This document shows positions 1-11,165 of a DNA stretch of 64,000 bases, one piece after another. The DNA is taken from assembly GCA_009823505.1 (NCBI GenBank), contig VZQC01000610.1, positions 365,405 through 429,404 of the forward strand, read 5' to 3'. Every line of letters starts with the position of its first letter. Position 1 is the first letter of the stretch. The translations under genes were made by a program, and so were the position numbers. Source of the stretch: Rhizomys pruinosus (taxonomy: Eukaryota; Chordata; Mammalia; Rodentia; Spalacidae). The notes under the pieces were generated by a model. That model was not told the origin of the DNA and ran no database searches. It saw only the letters and a program-made list of their open reading frames with translations.

Positions 1-3000
1 GAGGAGCAGAACAACAAAATATCAGGAATCTGGACAGAAACCAGAACACTAACAAGCTCAAGTAAAAATATGAAAAATTAAAAAACACAAATATTGGAAC
101 AATGAGGAAATATGGAAACTTGAAAAGATCAAACTCCAAACCTCCACATCATAGGAATAGAGGAAGTGAGAAGAATCTCAATAGAATGTATGGTCAGATC
201 TTCAACAAAAAAAGATAAATTTAAAAAAAAAAATGACAAAATCCATACAAATACAGAAGCACAAAAAATATAGAACTCCAAACAGAAAAGATCAGAAAAG
301 AAACTCCCTATGCCATATCATAGTTAAAATGCTAGATGCCCAAAACAAAGACAAAATTTTGAAAACCACAAGAGAAAAACAAGTTACATAAATAGGGAAA
401 CCCCATCAGAATTACAACTGACAGCAAACCCATGAAAGCAGAAGAACATGAGCTAAAGCATTCCCAGTGTTTAAAGGACTAAGATGTCAACCCAGGTTAC
501 TATAACCCACAAAAAGTTTTGATTATAGTTGAAGGAGAGAGAAAAATCTTCCATGACATAAACAGATGTAGAATACATGCTGGAAAACCAACCCTTCAGA
601 AAAATACTTGAAGCAATAAAGGCAAAGAGAGGAGCAACTATCCCCAAGCACCTAGAAAGAAGAAACTAATAAAAACATAACTGTAGAAGTAGAAACCAAG
701 ACTAAAAATGCAAAGATAATAAGGTGAAAAGAAGCAACATGCATCTTTCAATTAAACCTTAAATATTAATGGACTAAATTCCCCAATCAAAAGACATAGA
801 CTGGGAGATGATTAGGAAACAAAACCCCTATATGCTTCTACAAGAAATCCTCTCAATCTCAAGGATAGGCACCAATTAAGGTGAAGGGATGGAAAAAAAT
901 ATTCCAGCAAATGGTACCAAAAAGAAGCAGGTGTTGCTGATTTTAATATCAGACAAAATAGACTTCAAAGTAAAAGAAATCAAAAGAACAAAGAGGCCCA
1001 TTACAATCATCTTTATCAAGGAACGATTGACCCTGAAGACTTCACAATCAGGAACATATATGCACCCAACTCTGGTGACCAAACTTTAAAAGACAATTTC
1101 AGGACCTCAAGGCACAGATTAACCAGCGCACTAAAAGTAGGGGGCTTCAATACCCCATAAGTACTTTGGACAGACTAACAGGACAAAGAATAAACAAGAG
1201 ACATCTGAACTGAAGGATATGATACACCAATGGACCACCTCACAGACATCTACAAATATCCACCCTAATACCAGAGAATACACTTTCTACTCAGCACCCC
1301 ATGAACATTCCCAAAATTGACCACATACTGGAACACAGAAAAACTCAACAATACAAAAAGATTGAAATAATTTCATGCATTCTATCAAAACCACAGTGCA
1401 ATAAAGCTCAATATAAAACCAGGATAAGCCCTACGACCTACAAGAACAAATGGAGACTAAGCAACACTATCCTGAATAATGAATGTGTCAAGGAAGAAAT
1501 AAAAAAGAAAAAAAAGCATTCCTAAAATGAATACAAAGTAATACAACACAACAAAGCCTATGGGGACAATTTAAAAAGCAGCCTAAGAGGGAAGTTACAG
1601 CCCTGGGTGCCTACATCAAAAATAAAAGAGCACAAGTAAGATTAATACTGCAGCTAGAAACACTTGAGAGACAACAACAAATGAACCCTAAATGCAGCAG
1701 ACAGGAAGAAATACAAAATCAGCAGAAATCAATGAAATAGAAACAAAGAAACCATACAATGAAACAATGAATCCAAAAGTTGGTTCTTTGAAAGAATAAA
1801 CAATATACAGACCTCTAGTCCAGCTAACCAAAAGAAAGAAGGAACAACTCCAAATCAATAGAATCTGAGATTAAAGGGGAAATATCACAACAGACCAAAG
1901 AAAAGATCCAAAAAATCATATGGAATACTTCAAAACCTATACTCTACAAAGTTTGAAAACCTAGAAGAGAGGGATGAATATCTGAAATCTGGGAATCACC
2001 AAACTCAACCAAGAAGAGAACGACAGCTTAACAGAACCCATAATAGAAGAAATTGAAGAGGTAATAAGAAACCTCTCAACTGAAAAAATGCCCAGGCCCA
2101 ATGGTTTCAGGCAGAATGCTATAAAACATTTCAAAAAGACTTACAACCATTATTATACCTCAAATTGTTTAGAAGGATACAAACAGAGGGAATTCTCCCA
2201 ATCCTTCTATGAAGCCAGCATAAACTTAATATCAAACCAGGCAACATACAACCAAAAAGGCGAACATAAACCACACTCATTAATGAACACAGATGCAAAA
2301 ATTCTAAACAAAATCTTGCAAATCACATACAGACCCACATCAAGAGATCATCCATCATGACCAAGTTGGATTCATACAGAAATGCAGGGATGGTTCAACA
2401 TATGAAATCAATAAATATCATCAAACATAAATGGACTGAAAGACAAAAACCACACAATAATCAATTTGAGTGGAAAAAGCCTTTGACAACACAGCATCCC
2501 TTCATGCTAAAGTCCTAGAGGGATTTGGTGGGAGGGACATTCCCATATATCAAAGCCAAACAGGAAACCCACAGCCAATATCATCCTAAATGGGGAAACT
2601 ACAGAATCATTCCCTTTAAAGTTAGGAATTGGAAGGCTGCCCCTTCTACATCTCTTTCAATAGTGCTTGAATGCTTGCTAGGCAATAAGGCAAGAAAAGA
2701 AATTAAAAGAGTTCTAACTGCAAAAGAGGATATCAAGTTATCCCTTTTTGCTGATGATATGATTGTTTACTTAAGGGATGCTAAAAACTCCAGCCAAAAA
2801 ACTCCTAGAAATGATTTACAGAACTTTTAGTAAAGTGGCAGATACAAAAAATCATGAACTTTGCATGTAAATGGATGGAACTAGAAGATATTATGTTAAG
2901 TGAAGTAACACAGTCCCAGAAAAACAAATGACGAATGGTATCCCTCATCTGTGGATGCTAGCACCAATAACCCAGTTGTAAATATTTCTTGTTGGGAGTG

Positions 3001-3230
3001 ATGCATATTGGAAAGAAAAATAACAACACCAACAACAGAAAAGACTGGATCAAAGAACTGACTGAAATGGTGAATCTGGTGGGGTGGGGGGGTTGGGAGG
3101 GGAACATGGGTCTAGATTAAATTTGTAACATAATCTTGTACATATATGTATTTATATATAATTTATGCTATAATATATATTATATAAAAAATATATAATA
3201 TATATAAATTTTTTTAAAGAAAGTACCCAG
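1..3230 (+). mobile_element. Old L1 LINE, degenerate, internally deleted, running off the left edge
   Basis: The A-rich strand reads as an L1 in sense: ORF1-to-ORF2 linker-like sequence (about 420-780), endonuclease-like frames (about 780-1500), reverse-transcriptase-like frames (about 2040-2830), then a jump to a typical L1 3' end (about 2860-3120). The 3' end has a 'ggtggggtggggggg' polypurine stretch and 'gggtctagatt'. Many stops and frameshifts make it inert. Ending the RT region at 2830 and resuming at the 3' end implies that most of the ORF2 C-terminal half is deleted. An (AT)-rich stretch (3140-3215) replaces a clean poly-A tail. The exact subfamily is not determined. Confidence 0.85.
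780..2830 (+). pseudogene. L1 ORF2 remnant (endonuclease and reverse transcriptase fragments)
   Basis: Short frames match L1 ORF2 in order. 889-1089 has an endonuclease-like stretch (NIPANGTKKKQ..LILISDKIDFK). 1301-1525 continues it (KIDHILEHRKT). 2088-2360 has RT-like SFYEASINLISNQ and LMNTDAKILNKIL. 2525-2830 has the RT catalytic-site motif SLFADDMIVYL. The frames are separated by stops and frame changes, so no protein could be made. The region C-terminal to the FADD motif is absent. Confidence 0.85.
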
Positions 3231-3236
3231 TCTTAT

Positions 3237-3380
3237 GGCTGGGCATGTTGGTGCACACCTTTAATCCTAGCACTGGGAAGGCAGAGGCAGGTGGATCTCT
3301 GTGAGTTCAAGGCCAGCCTGTCTACATAGAGAGCTCCAGGCCAGCTAGGACTAAAGGGAGACCCTATCTCAAAAATATTT
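3237..3380 (+). mobile_element. B1 SINE
   Basis: 7SL-derived B1 in sense: it begins 'ggctgggcatgttggtgcac', has the A/B-box-like 'gagttcaaggccagcctg', and ends 'gggagaccctatctc' plus an A-rich tail. The direct repeat 'aaagaaagtac' before it (about 3218) and after the following B2 (about 3651) brackets both elements, so the B2 probably landed in the B1 tail. Confidence 0.92.
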
Positions 3381-3382
3381 AA

Positions 3383-3640
3383 GGGGTTGGAGAGATGGCC
3401 TAGCGGTTAGGAGCTCCGACGCTCTCGCAGAGGACCCAGGTTCGATCCCCAGCACCCACATGGCAGCCGAGAGCCTTCTGAAACTCCAATTCCATGAGAA
3501 CTCCAGTTCCAGGGGAATCCGACACCCTCTTCTGACCTCCACGGCATTGCACAACACAGGTGCACAAACTTGCATGCAGACAGTACATTCATACACATAC
3601 AGAAATAAATAATATTAATAAATTTTTTTAATATTAAAAA
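3383..3640 (+). mobile_element. B2 SINE, long subtype with internal duplication
   Basis: tRNA-derived head 'ggttggagagatggcctag' with a B-box-like 'ggttcgatcccc', then the B2 body and an AT-rich tail. It carries the diagnostic near-duplicate 'aactccaattcc..gagaactccagttccagg', which makes it the longer B2 subtype of this window. Confidence 0.93.
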
Positions 3641-3729
3641 AAAGAAAAGAAAAGAAAGTACTGAGTCTGAGTCTGAGGTGTTTTTTGTTATTCTAGCTGA
3701 ATGGAAAGCCCTCTATTATCGCATGTAAG

Positions 3730-3947
3730 GGGGCTGGAGAGATGGCCTAGTGGTTAAGAGTACCAACTGCTCTTTCAGAGGACCAGGTTCAATTCCCAGC
3801 ACCCACATGGTGGCTGAAAGTTGTCTTTAACTCCAGTTCCAGGGGAATCTGACGCCCTCTTCTAACCTCCATGGTATTGCACAAGATGGATGCACAGACC
3901 GGCATGCAGACAGTACATTCATACACATAAAGAATAAATAAAAATTA
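3730..3947 (+). mobile_element. B2 SINE, short subtype, with a B1 in its tail
   Basis: Full-length B2 in sense ('gggctggagagatggcctag' ... 'gcagacagtacattcataca'). It has a single 'aactccagttccagggg' block and so lacks the internal duplication. A B1 is inserted in its A-rich tail. Confidence 0.93.
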
Positions 3948-4075
3948 GCCGGGCGTGCTAGTGCACGCCTTTAATCCTAGCATTTGGGAGGCAGAGGCAG
4001 GCGGATCTTTGTGAGTTCCAGGACAGCTGGGGCTACAGGGAGACCCTGTCTCGAAAAGACCAAAAAAAAGAAAAA
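3948..4075 (+). mobile_element. B1 SINE inserted in a B2 tail
   Basis: Starts 'gccgggcgtgctagtgcacg' and ends 'gggagaccctgtctcgaaaa'. The B2 tail sequence 'agaataaataaaaatt' occurs on both sides (about 3931-3946 and 4090-4106). It is a target-site duplication placing this insertion after the B2. Confidence 0.93.
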
Positions 4076-4139
4076 AGAAAAAAAAGAAAAGAATAAATAA
4101 AAATTTAAAAAATCTTTTATCAAGTAATTGAAAGTTGAA

Positions 4140-5452
4140 CTAAATCTAGGCTATAGCAAATATGAAATGAGATAATGCTAAATATCTGGTAATCATGTCA
4201 ATATTTGCTTGATATTACTCCAATGGTTTCTTGGCTGGCTGACTGATTCAAGGTAATAAAAATTGACTCTGTCAGGGTCTAGAGAATAGGCTAGGAACCT
4301 ACAAGCCTTGGATCCAGTGCTGCCATCCACCAGTTTTTGTAAACTTTGATTTGTACATAGCTGTGCTCATTCATTTACCTACTGTCTGGGGCTGTATTTG
4401 CATTACAACCAAACTTAGTAGTCACAATACAGACCAAATGATCTTAGAAGCCTAAAATGTTTATTATCTGATCTTTCCCAAAAAGGCTGGCTTGATTTTT
4501 CCATACTATTAGTGTGTTTGGTACAGTTGGCTAAGACATGCTAGGTGGAGTGTTAACACAGAAGAAAATACCTAATGGGAAAGGGTGGCAGTCGAGGGAG
4601 ACCTCTGAGAGAGACTCGGGACTTAGCTAACTTCTGCTCCATGAGTAACAACTGGCCAACAGAGACACTGTAGTAGAAGGAAGAGCTTATGAGGATAGCC
4701 AAGTGGGTGCAGAGGACTGTGGGTAGTTGATTAGGTTAGGGATGGGACAGAAGAGATGCCTATGGAATGAGCAAGCCATGTGGAAGATGGCAGTAAAGGA
4801 AGCAGCTGTACACCAGGATTTCTCAAACTTGGCCAGTCACCATAGCCACGTAGTGTGCCTAAAAGATTTGGGGTGCTATCATAAACCTGCCCAATCAGGA
4901 TATGTACTCTAAAGAAGTTCCCACAAGAAGCATGGGGCATCTATATCAGCCTCCGCCAGGCTTAAGGAATATCATGGAAGAGGTGGTGGAAAAAAATACA
5001 AGAGCTGGAGGACAGGGGAAGAGGCTGAGACGTGCTTTCCTCTGGACATGACGCAGCTGTCGCACTCTTGAACTCACTGCAGCTACGGTCACTTGCATAA
5101 GGCCTACACAAAATCAAACCTGTCCACAATTCCAGTGTGGGTGGGGGAGGGGCCCATGAGGCTCCACCCCTTCTGAGGAGATATTAACAACTGATTGCTA
5201 CTAGAGAAGGGAGAGTCATTTTCTTTGGGGATAAGTAGGTTGTAGATGTGCATACAGGCACCCAGCTTGGGAAGTCCTAGTAAGATCTCTCCACTCTTAC
5301 TTCTGCAACTTGACTGGTAATTTGAACTTCATTTGACATCAAATTCTAGATACTATCTCCTGGGGGGGGGGGTCTGTAACCCCCAAACGAATGGAAGTCT
5401 AGCTGCTTTAGGAATGACTAAACCTTTACAAAATCAAAAGCATCAAAAGAAC
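4140..5452. other. No feature recognised
   Basis: Mixed-composition DNA with no frame, splice-bounded exon or repeat that I can name with confidence. A short G-run lies near 5361-5371. Some stretches (about 4385-4490 and 4811-4880) have the feel of very old interspersed repeats, but I cannot assign a family. Confidence 0.4.
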
Positions 5453-5603
5453 AATTTTTTTGGTCTTTTTGAGACATGGTCTCCCTGTAGCCCCAGCTGT
5501 CCTGGAACTCACTATGTAGACCAAGCTGGCCTTAAACTCACAGAGATCCAATTGCCTCTGCCTCCCAACTGCTGGGATTAAAGTTGTATACCACAATGCC
5601 CAC
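5453..5603 (-). mobile_element. B1 SINE (antisense)
   Basis: Reverse complement of B1: poly-T, 'gagacatggtctccctgtag', 'accaagctggccttaaactc', 'gctgggattaaagttgtata'. Moderately diverged, so of middle age. Confidence 0.92.
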
Positions 5604-6374
5604 CAAAAGAAGAAATTTTATGATGAATAACTTTGTTTGCTTGTTTCTGGTCCTAAAAGAATGTTTTATGTTTATGAAAGAATTTTGCTGGCTCCATAAA
5701 AGAATTGACTTGGTATTATCTTGCATAAAAGCAGGTATGAAGCTGATTAGAATTCTCCAATCACCCTGTAAAAAATGACAGAAGGAATTATTTTGGTTGA
5801 ATGCACCTGCACGGTGTTCTCACTTGGTATAAAGCAGTTAGATAAATGCATCCTTCGCTCATTAATTGAATAAATAAATCATAGGGCTAAAGTCTAAATG
5901 ATAAATAGAAAAGGGAAAGGAATTAAGAAGATTTGACATGATATATATATATATATATTCATATATATATATATATATTCAGGCAAAATATTGAAACTGT
6001 GTGTTGCCTGCATCCTATCTTCTTCAAGTTTTCTGGTCATACTTTGGCTAGAACTCTTCATTTGATCACGTCTTCACTATCCTCATAAGTCATAAGGTCA
6101 GAAAGAGGATGCTCCAGTTGAAGTTTTCAAAAGGCAGCATAAGAGTCACAGAGCAACAGTTGTTACAGGTCTGCTCATCCGTAGCAGGTTTTAAGTTGCT
6201 AAATTTGAGGGCTGTTTGTTAAGTAGCTGTAGACAACTCTGTTTGGTGGTCTTCTTTGGACATACTACAAATTTAGCTTGAGAGTTTTACATCTGGCACT
6301 ATCAGTGTTTGAACTATTTTCTCTCGTCCCCCTTTTTTCCTGGCTTTCTTCCCATCTTTCTAGGACTCCCCATC
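5604..6374. other. Unassigned sequence with an (AT)n microsatellite
   Basis: No gene or named repeat is seen. About 5937-5978 is two runs of alternating AT joined by 'tc'. The rest is AT-rich single-copy-looking DNA. Confidence 0.45.
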
Positions 6375-6715
6375 TTTGTCTGCTGTAACCAGTAGAACAA
6401 AGTATGTTATACTGGATAAGTCATGGACAATGTCAATTTAATGTCCACGATTATGGACAGGGAGAAGCCCCAGATCAAAGCACAAAAGAGCTGGCTTTTG
6501 GTAACAGTTCACTTTCCATTTGAAAGACAGTGCTTTATAAGTGTGTCCTCACATGGTGAAAGGGGAAAGGGAACTCTTTCTTATAATGATATTAAGTCCA
6601 TTGATGATAGCAGAGCCCTGATGAATTAATCACTTCCCAAAGTCTCCTACTCTTAACACTGTTAGCATTAGGTATATGTTTTACATGTGAATTTTGAGAG
6701 GAACACCTAAGACTC
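6375..6715 (-). mobile_element. MaLR-type LTR relic (antisense)
   Basis: The + strand follows the reverse-complement order of the MaLR (MLT1/MST-like) LTR: 'ctgctgtaaccagtagaaca', 'cccagatcaaagcac', 'tgtcctcacatggtgaaag', 'gaattaatcacttcccaaag', then 'ttttacatgtgaattttgag'. Only the LTR is seen. It is old and diverged; the subfamily is not resolved. Confidence 0.65.
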
Positions 6716-6832
6716 ACATTAGATATATGTCTTCAGGATTCTATCCCCAAGCCCCGCATGTAACAGAGGTATCCCTTCTGTGAACTGCCATAGTATTCTG
6801 GACTTCCCTATTAATACTTGAACATTCAATTG

Positions 6833-6960
6833 TCCATTGAGCACTTGCAGTGTAAACTCTGTGCATGGATATCTTTTCTAAGCCTTTCAGCCAACAAGAT
6901 GGAAGCATTATTATTTCACTTTTATCAGTATTAAAGTTGTAGCACAGAGGGGGTGAAGAA
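6833..6960 (+). mobile_element. MIR SINE relic
   Basis: 'attgagcacttgcagtgtaa' followed by 'attattatttcactttta' and a terminal 'gtagcacagaggggg' matches the MIR core order (gagcacttactatgtgc ... attattatccc ... gaggcacagag). Ancient and diverged. Confidence 0.65.
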
Positions 6961-7880
6961 ATGCCTTAGATGGACCTGTTCATTTTCTGTGTAGCCTTCT
7001 CCTAGGAGGTCCAAGAAGTAAGAACGCTGGTGTGATTCATTTTCTCTCTCTCTCTCCTCTCTTCATCTCCCATCTTTCCCTCCTCCTAATCCTCTCAATC
7101 GTGGTATATACAGTTACAAAACAAACTCACAGCCTTACTTTCTGGAAGTTGTAGACATCAGAATGTTAGTTGTGGGAGCAGTGGTGCCTAAGCTAGCCTG
7201 CGATCATAGAGGAAGGTGTCAAAATGATATATTCCCTCCCCATTCTCCAAGAATTTCATGAGCCCATTATACTGAAAAGCAGACCTCCACAGCAGCATGT
7301 GCATTGTTCACAGTGCCACTGTCCCCAGCATAAGGCCAGAACAGATACAGAATGGGTACAAATGGGGTCTGTATGTATCTGATAAGATTTGGCGATTTAT
7401 CTCCTAAGTAGTCATTCTTCACTTTCATGTTAGATGTGGCCTCCACAAAGGAAAATAAAGATGAAAAACAAGGTGATCTGTGAATTTTGTGAATTTTATA
7501 TCCATATTTCAGAGAATAACAGACCATTCCCTAGACAAGCAACCAAAAAGTCTTGTTTTCAACAACTAGTACTCCCAACTTTGCTGATTTTGATTTCAAA
7601 GGATTTGACAGCTTATAGGACAAGCGGACGACAGACATATGGATGCTAACGGCTGATGTGGTGAGAGATCTTCCTATCCCACAATTTTTCCCTATTCTTA
7701 TCCACCAACAGGTTCAAATCTAGCCTGATTACATAATTAATCGCTCTGTAGGCAGGTTGCTCAAAATCCATTTGAGTCTTGCAGAGTTCTCATGGGACCT
7801 AGACCACAAGATCTAAGGATTTTTCCAAGAACACAAACCATACAGCCAACCAGAGGACCCACATTAAAAAAAAAAAAAAA
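6961..7880. other. No feature recognised
   Basis: Contains a short (TC)n at about 7042-7057 and a poly-A at 7865-7880 just before a B2. No supported gene or repeat otherwise. Confidence 0.4.
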
Positions 7881-8100
7881 GGCCCTTTCCTGGAGAGGTG
7901 GCTCAGCAGTTAAGAGCACTGGCTGCTCTTGCAGAGGGCTGGAGTTGGATTCCCAGCACCCTCATCGCAGCTAAGAACTCCAGTTCCAGGGGAATTTGAC
8001 ACCCTCTCTGACTTCTGCAGGCAGGCATTGTATAACACAGATACACTTACATGCAAGCAGGCAATACAACTATACACATAAAATAAAAAAATAACTTTTT
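7881..8100 (+). mobile_element. B2 SINE, diverged short subtype
   Basis: 'tggagaggtggctcagcagt' head, 'ggattcccagcaccctcat', 'aactccagttccaggggaat' and a tail ending 'acacataaaataaaaaaata'. Diverged from the other B2 copies, with 'gcaggcaggcattg' in place of the usual centre. Confidence 0.88.
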
Positions 8101-8214
8101 AAAGGGGCCGCTTTCCACACCTGTCATTGAGTTAGAGACCGAACGTTTAACTTGCTGTAAGTGTATTATGTGTTCCTTTTCAGAAGATAATTTCGAGCAT
8201 CTGGTGGTTTTATT

Positions 8215-8356
8215 CATAAAGATTTTATTTTATTTTATTTTTTATTTTATTTTATTTTGGATGGGGGAGAAGAGGTTTAAGAGAGGCTCAATGTAGCCCA
8301 GGCTGTCAGTCCTCAAGCCTGGAGTTAGAGGCATGCACCACCAGACCTAGCTGGAA
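8215..8356 (-). mobile_element. Degenerate B1-like SINE (antisense)
   Basis: A (TTTTA)n tail (8222-8260) is followed by 'gaggctcaatgtagcccagg', 'ctggagttagaggcatgcac' and 'caccagacctagctgg'. This is the reverse order of an old B1 or proto-B1 monomer, shortened in the middle. Confidence 0.6.
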
Positions 8357-9386
8357 AAGCTCTTGGAGAGCTCAGGAAAGGAAGAAGGGAAACAGGAAGG
8401 TAGATCCTTGCTTCACAGAGTTCAAATGTTAAGTTAAACACTGTGTGAGTTTCTTGCCACAGTGCCTGGCTTGTAAGAGGAATTCAGTATCAGTCTCTTT
8501 ACCCCCTCTGTCTAAAACTGCAGAGTTACCTAGGAAACAGCATGAACACTGATGGGCTCCATTCATTTGTAGAATGCCTTCTTGTAGCAAAGCCTAAAGG
8601 AATGGAGAAGTTCATTTGAGGGTCAAGGAAGGGCTCTTAAAGATTGATAATTTGATGCTGGTGTAAGAAAAGATGCTGGGGGAATGAGATGAATGGGGAC
8701 CTGAACAGGCAGGAGGAAGGGTGGTGCCTCTCCAAGAGCTTGTTACGAGAGGAGAAGCTCATTAGCACCACCTGCAGGACCACGAAGGAATCCCAAACAA
8801 ACAGACCTCAGGGATCTGCAGTCCCAGCAGTCTTTGGGTGTCTGATACCCCAGCCTTGAGGCTCTATGTTATCAAAACACCAACTCAAGAGCTATTTATT
8901 TCTTCTGTTAAACCAACAATCTCCCTTTGTATTCTTCGAGAGTTCCATTCCAGGGAAATAAATAAAAATTCCTTATTTACTAAGATTTTTCATTTCTTTT
9001 TCCAACAGCAGTTACCTGCAGATTCCTCCAAATAACTTTGTACTATTTGAAAATAATTGGTTTAGGTCCAAGCCAGTTAGGTATATTAGAAAAGGGAATA
9101 CACTGTGCAAATTGCCCACAACACTGCTGGGTGGAGGAAAGGGACAATAAGCTAACCAAAAGCCACCTAGGAGCTTCCATTTGCCTTTGTTGGACTGGCA
9201 CAACCAGATGGCATGTGATTTGGGCCCTAATCCTTTTTCTCATGTAAGGAAACCAGCTTGCAAGGGTTGTGCCTTAAGGTAGTCTTGAATCTGGGGAGAT
9301 TTGGTTTGGATATGATGAAGACACATTGTAGGCATATATGAAATTGCCAAAGAATAAATAAAAATATTTAAAAAAATAGTCATGAG
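8357..9386. other. No feature recognised
   Basis: Non-repetitive-looking sequence. 'cacagtgcctggcttgtaag' near 8460 recalls an MIR/L2 3' segment but is too short to call. Open frames here have no recognisable content. Confidence 0.4.
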
Positions 9387-9600
9387 GGCCTGATGAGATA
9401 GTTCAGTGCCTAAGAGCCCTTACTGCTCTTGCAAAGGACCCAGGTTCAACTCCCAGCAGCACCTTGACAGCGAACTTGACAGGTAACTCCAGTTCCAGGA
9501 GATCTGACACCCTCTCTGGCTTCCATGGACATTTCAATCTCATAGTGCACTTACACACATGCAAGTAAAATACTCGTACACATAAAACAATAATTTTTTA
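9387..9600 (+). mobile_element. B2 SINE, strongly diverged
   Basis: 'ggcctgatgagatagttcag', 'gctcttgcaaaggaccca', 'aactccagttccaggagatc' and 'tacacataaaacaataattt' follow B2 order with many substitutions. This is an older B2 than its neighbour at 9786. Confidence 0.85.
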
Positions 9601-9785
9601 AATTATTTTTAAATTTTCACAAATTAACATACATGTCCCAATTATGGCATAAAATATATATTTATGATATTGCTAAGACCCAGAGAAAATTTAGAAGCAA
9701 TGTAATAGTTGACCTAATCTTTGTCAGGTTGCTCAGTTTCTTTAAACTTGGAAATTTTTCTTGGTTAAATTTTGTCTTTCTCTTT

Positions 9786-10020
9786 GGGGGCTGGAGAGAT
9801 GGCCTAGCAGTTAAGAGCGCCGATTGCTCTTGCAGAGGACCCAGTTTCAATCCCCAGCACCCACATGGCAGCTGAGAACTGTCTTTGACTCCTGTTCCAG
9901 GGGAATCCAACACCCTCTTCTGACGTCCTTGGCATTGCACGACACAGGTGTACAGACCTACATGCAGACAGTATATTCATACACATACAAAAATAAAATT
10001 GAAAAATATTTTTAAAAAAA
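9786..10020 (+). mobile_element. B2 SINE, short subtype
   Basis: Full-length: 'gggctggagagatggcctag' to 'catacacatacaaaaataaa' with a long A-rich tail. CpGs are kept at 'gagcgccgattg', suggesting a fairly young copy. Confidence 0.93.
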
Positions 10021-10028
10021 GAAAAAAA

Positions 10029-10440
10029 ATGTCTTTCTGACCTCAGTATGGAACAAAAGTGCAGGACTGATGGTTGTTTGGGATTGCCAAGGAGGAACCT
10101 TCCTTAACGAAAACATGACACCTTTTAGGAAAAAAAAATCCTCCAATTCAAGTGGTATGTATATGTATGTATGTATGTATGTATTTATGTATATATATTT
10201 GTAACTATGTATATATACTGTAGTAATACAAGTTGGAGAGAACAACAACGAAAGAACTGAAAAAAAAAACTCTGGAAAGACTCAGAAAAAGATACAGGAC
10301 ATGTATGGCAGAGTGCAGGGACTCTGGTGGGGTGAGGGGCATGGAAAGGGAAGGGCTTCTAGATTCGAATGAGAAATGATGTATGACCTATGGAAAAAGT
10401 TTAATAACAATAAAATATATATAAAATATATAGTCTTTCC
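10029..10440 (+). mobile_element. L1 3'-end-like repeat with internal (GTAT)n, copy A
   Basis: Contains 'gtgcaggactgatggttgtt', a (GTAT)n stretch (about 10154-10190), 'caagttggagagaacaa', a G-rich purine stretch 'tggtggggtgaggggcatgg' and a terminal 'aataacaataaaa'. The purine tract followed by an AATAAA-type end is typical of rodent L1 3' UTRs. A second copy lies inverted at 16586-16965. Confidence 0.65.
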
Positions 10441-10758
10441 ACATAAGATCCATCTGAGGCAAGTTCTGTGAACATGAATGCTCAAAAAGAATAAGCAAGA
10501 GTTGATGAAGAAAAATCTTCATTTGCATTTTTCCTGCTGTAAATGATGGAAATGTCTTCGGTATAATGTTGCATGAATGTGGCTTTTAGCATTTACTATG
10601 CTTTAAACATTCCCCTTCTGCTAAGGTCTATCAAACATTTGTTATTAATGGCTGTTATTTTTTGTCTACCAAGTTTACTAAGGAAGGAAAAAAATCTGTC
10701 AAAGCTGCTATTGCACTCCTCAAATATTTCCTGTTTTCTGGTAAATAAACTACACTCC
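10441..10758. other. No feature recognised
   Basis: About 320 bp of AT-rich DNA between an L1-like end and a B2. No gene or repeat is identified. Confidence 0.4.
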
Positions 10759-10980
10759 AGGACTGGAGAGATAGCTCTGTGCTTAAGATCACTGGCTGCT
10801 CTTGCCAAGGACCTGGGTTCAGTTCCCAGCATCCACATGGCAGCTGACAGTTGTCTTTAACTCCAGTTTTAGGGGAACTGACACCCTTTTCTGACTTCCA
10901 CCAGCATTGCATAACATGGATGCACTTATATACATGCAGGCAATATACTCATACATATAAAGTAAAAATAATAAAATATT
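10759..10980 (+). mobile_element. B2 SINE
   Basis: 'aggactggagagatagctct' head, 'ggttcagttcccagcatcca', 'tttaactccagttttagggg' and a tail 'catataaagtaaaaataata'. A B1 follows in its tail. Confidence 0.9.
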
Positions 10981-10991
10981 TTTTAAAAATA

Positions 10992-11165
10992 GCCGGGCAG
11001 GTGCCGCATGCCTTTAGTCCCAGCATCGGGGAGGGAGAGGCAGGCGGATCTCTGAGAGTTCAAGGCCAGCATGGTCTACAGAGTGAGCTCCAGGCCAGCT
11101 GGAACTAAAGGGAGACCCTGTCTCAAAAATACCAAAATAAATAAATAAATAAATAAATAAATAAA
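10992..11165 (+). mobile_element. B1 SINE with (AAAT)n tail
   Basis: 'gccgggcaggtgccgcatgc' through 'gggagaccctgtctcaaaaa', then about eight AAAT repeats (11131-11165) grown from the poly-A tail. Placed in the tail of the preceding B2. Confidence 0.92.
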
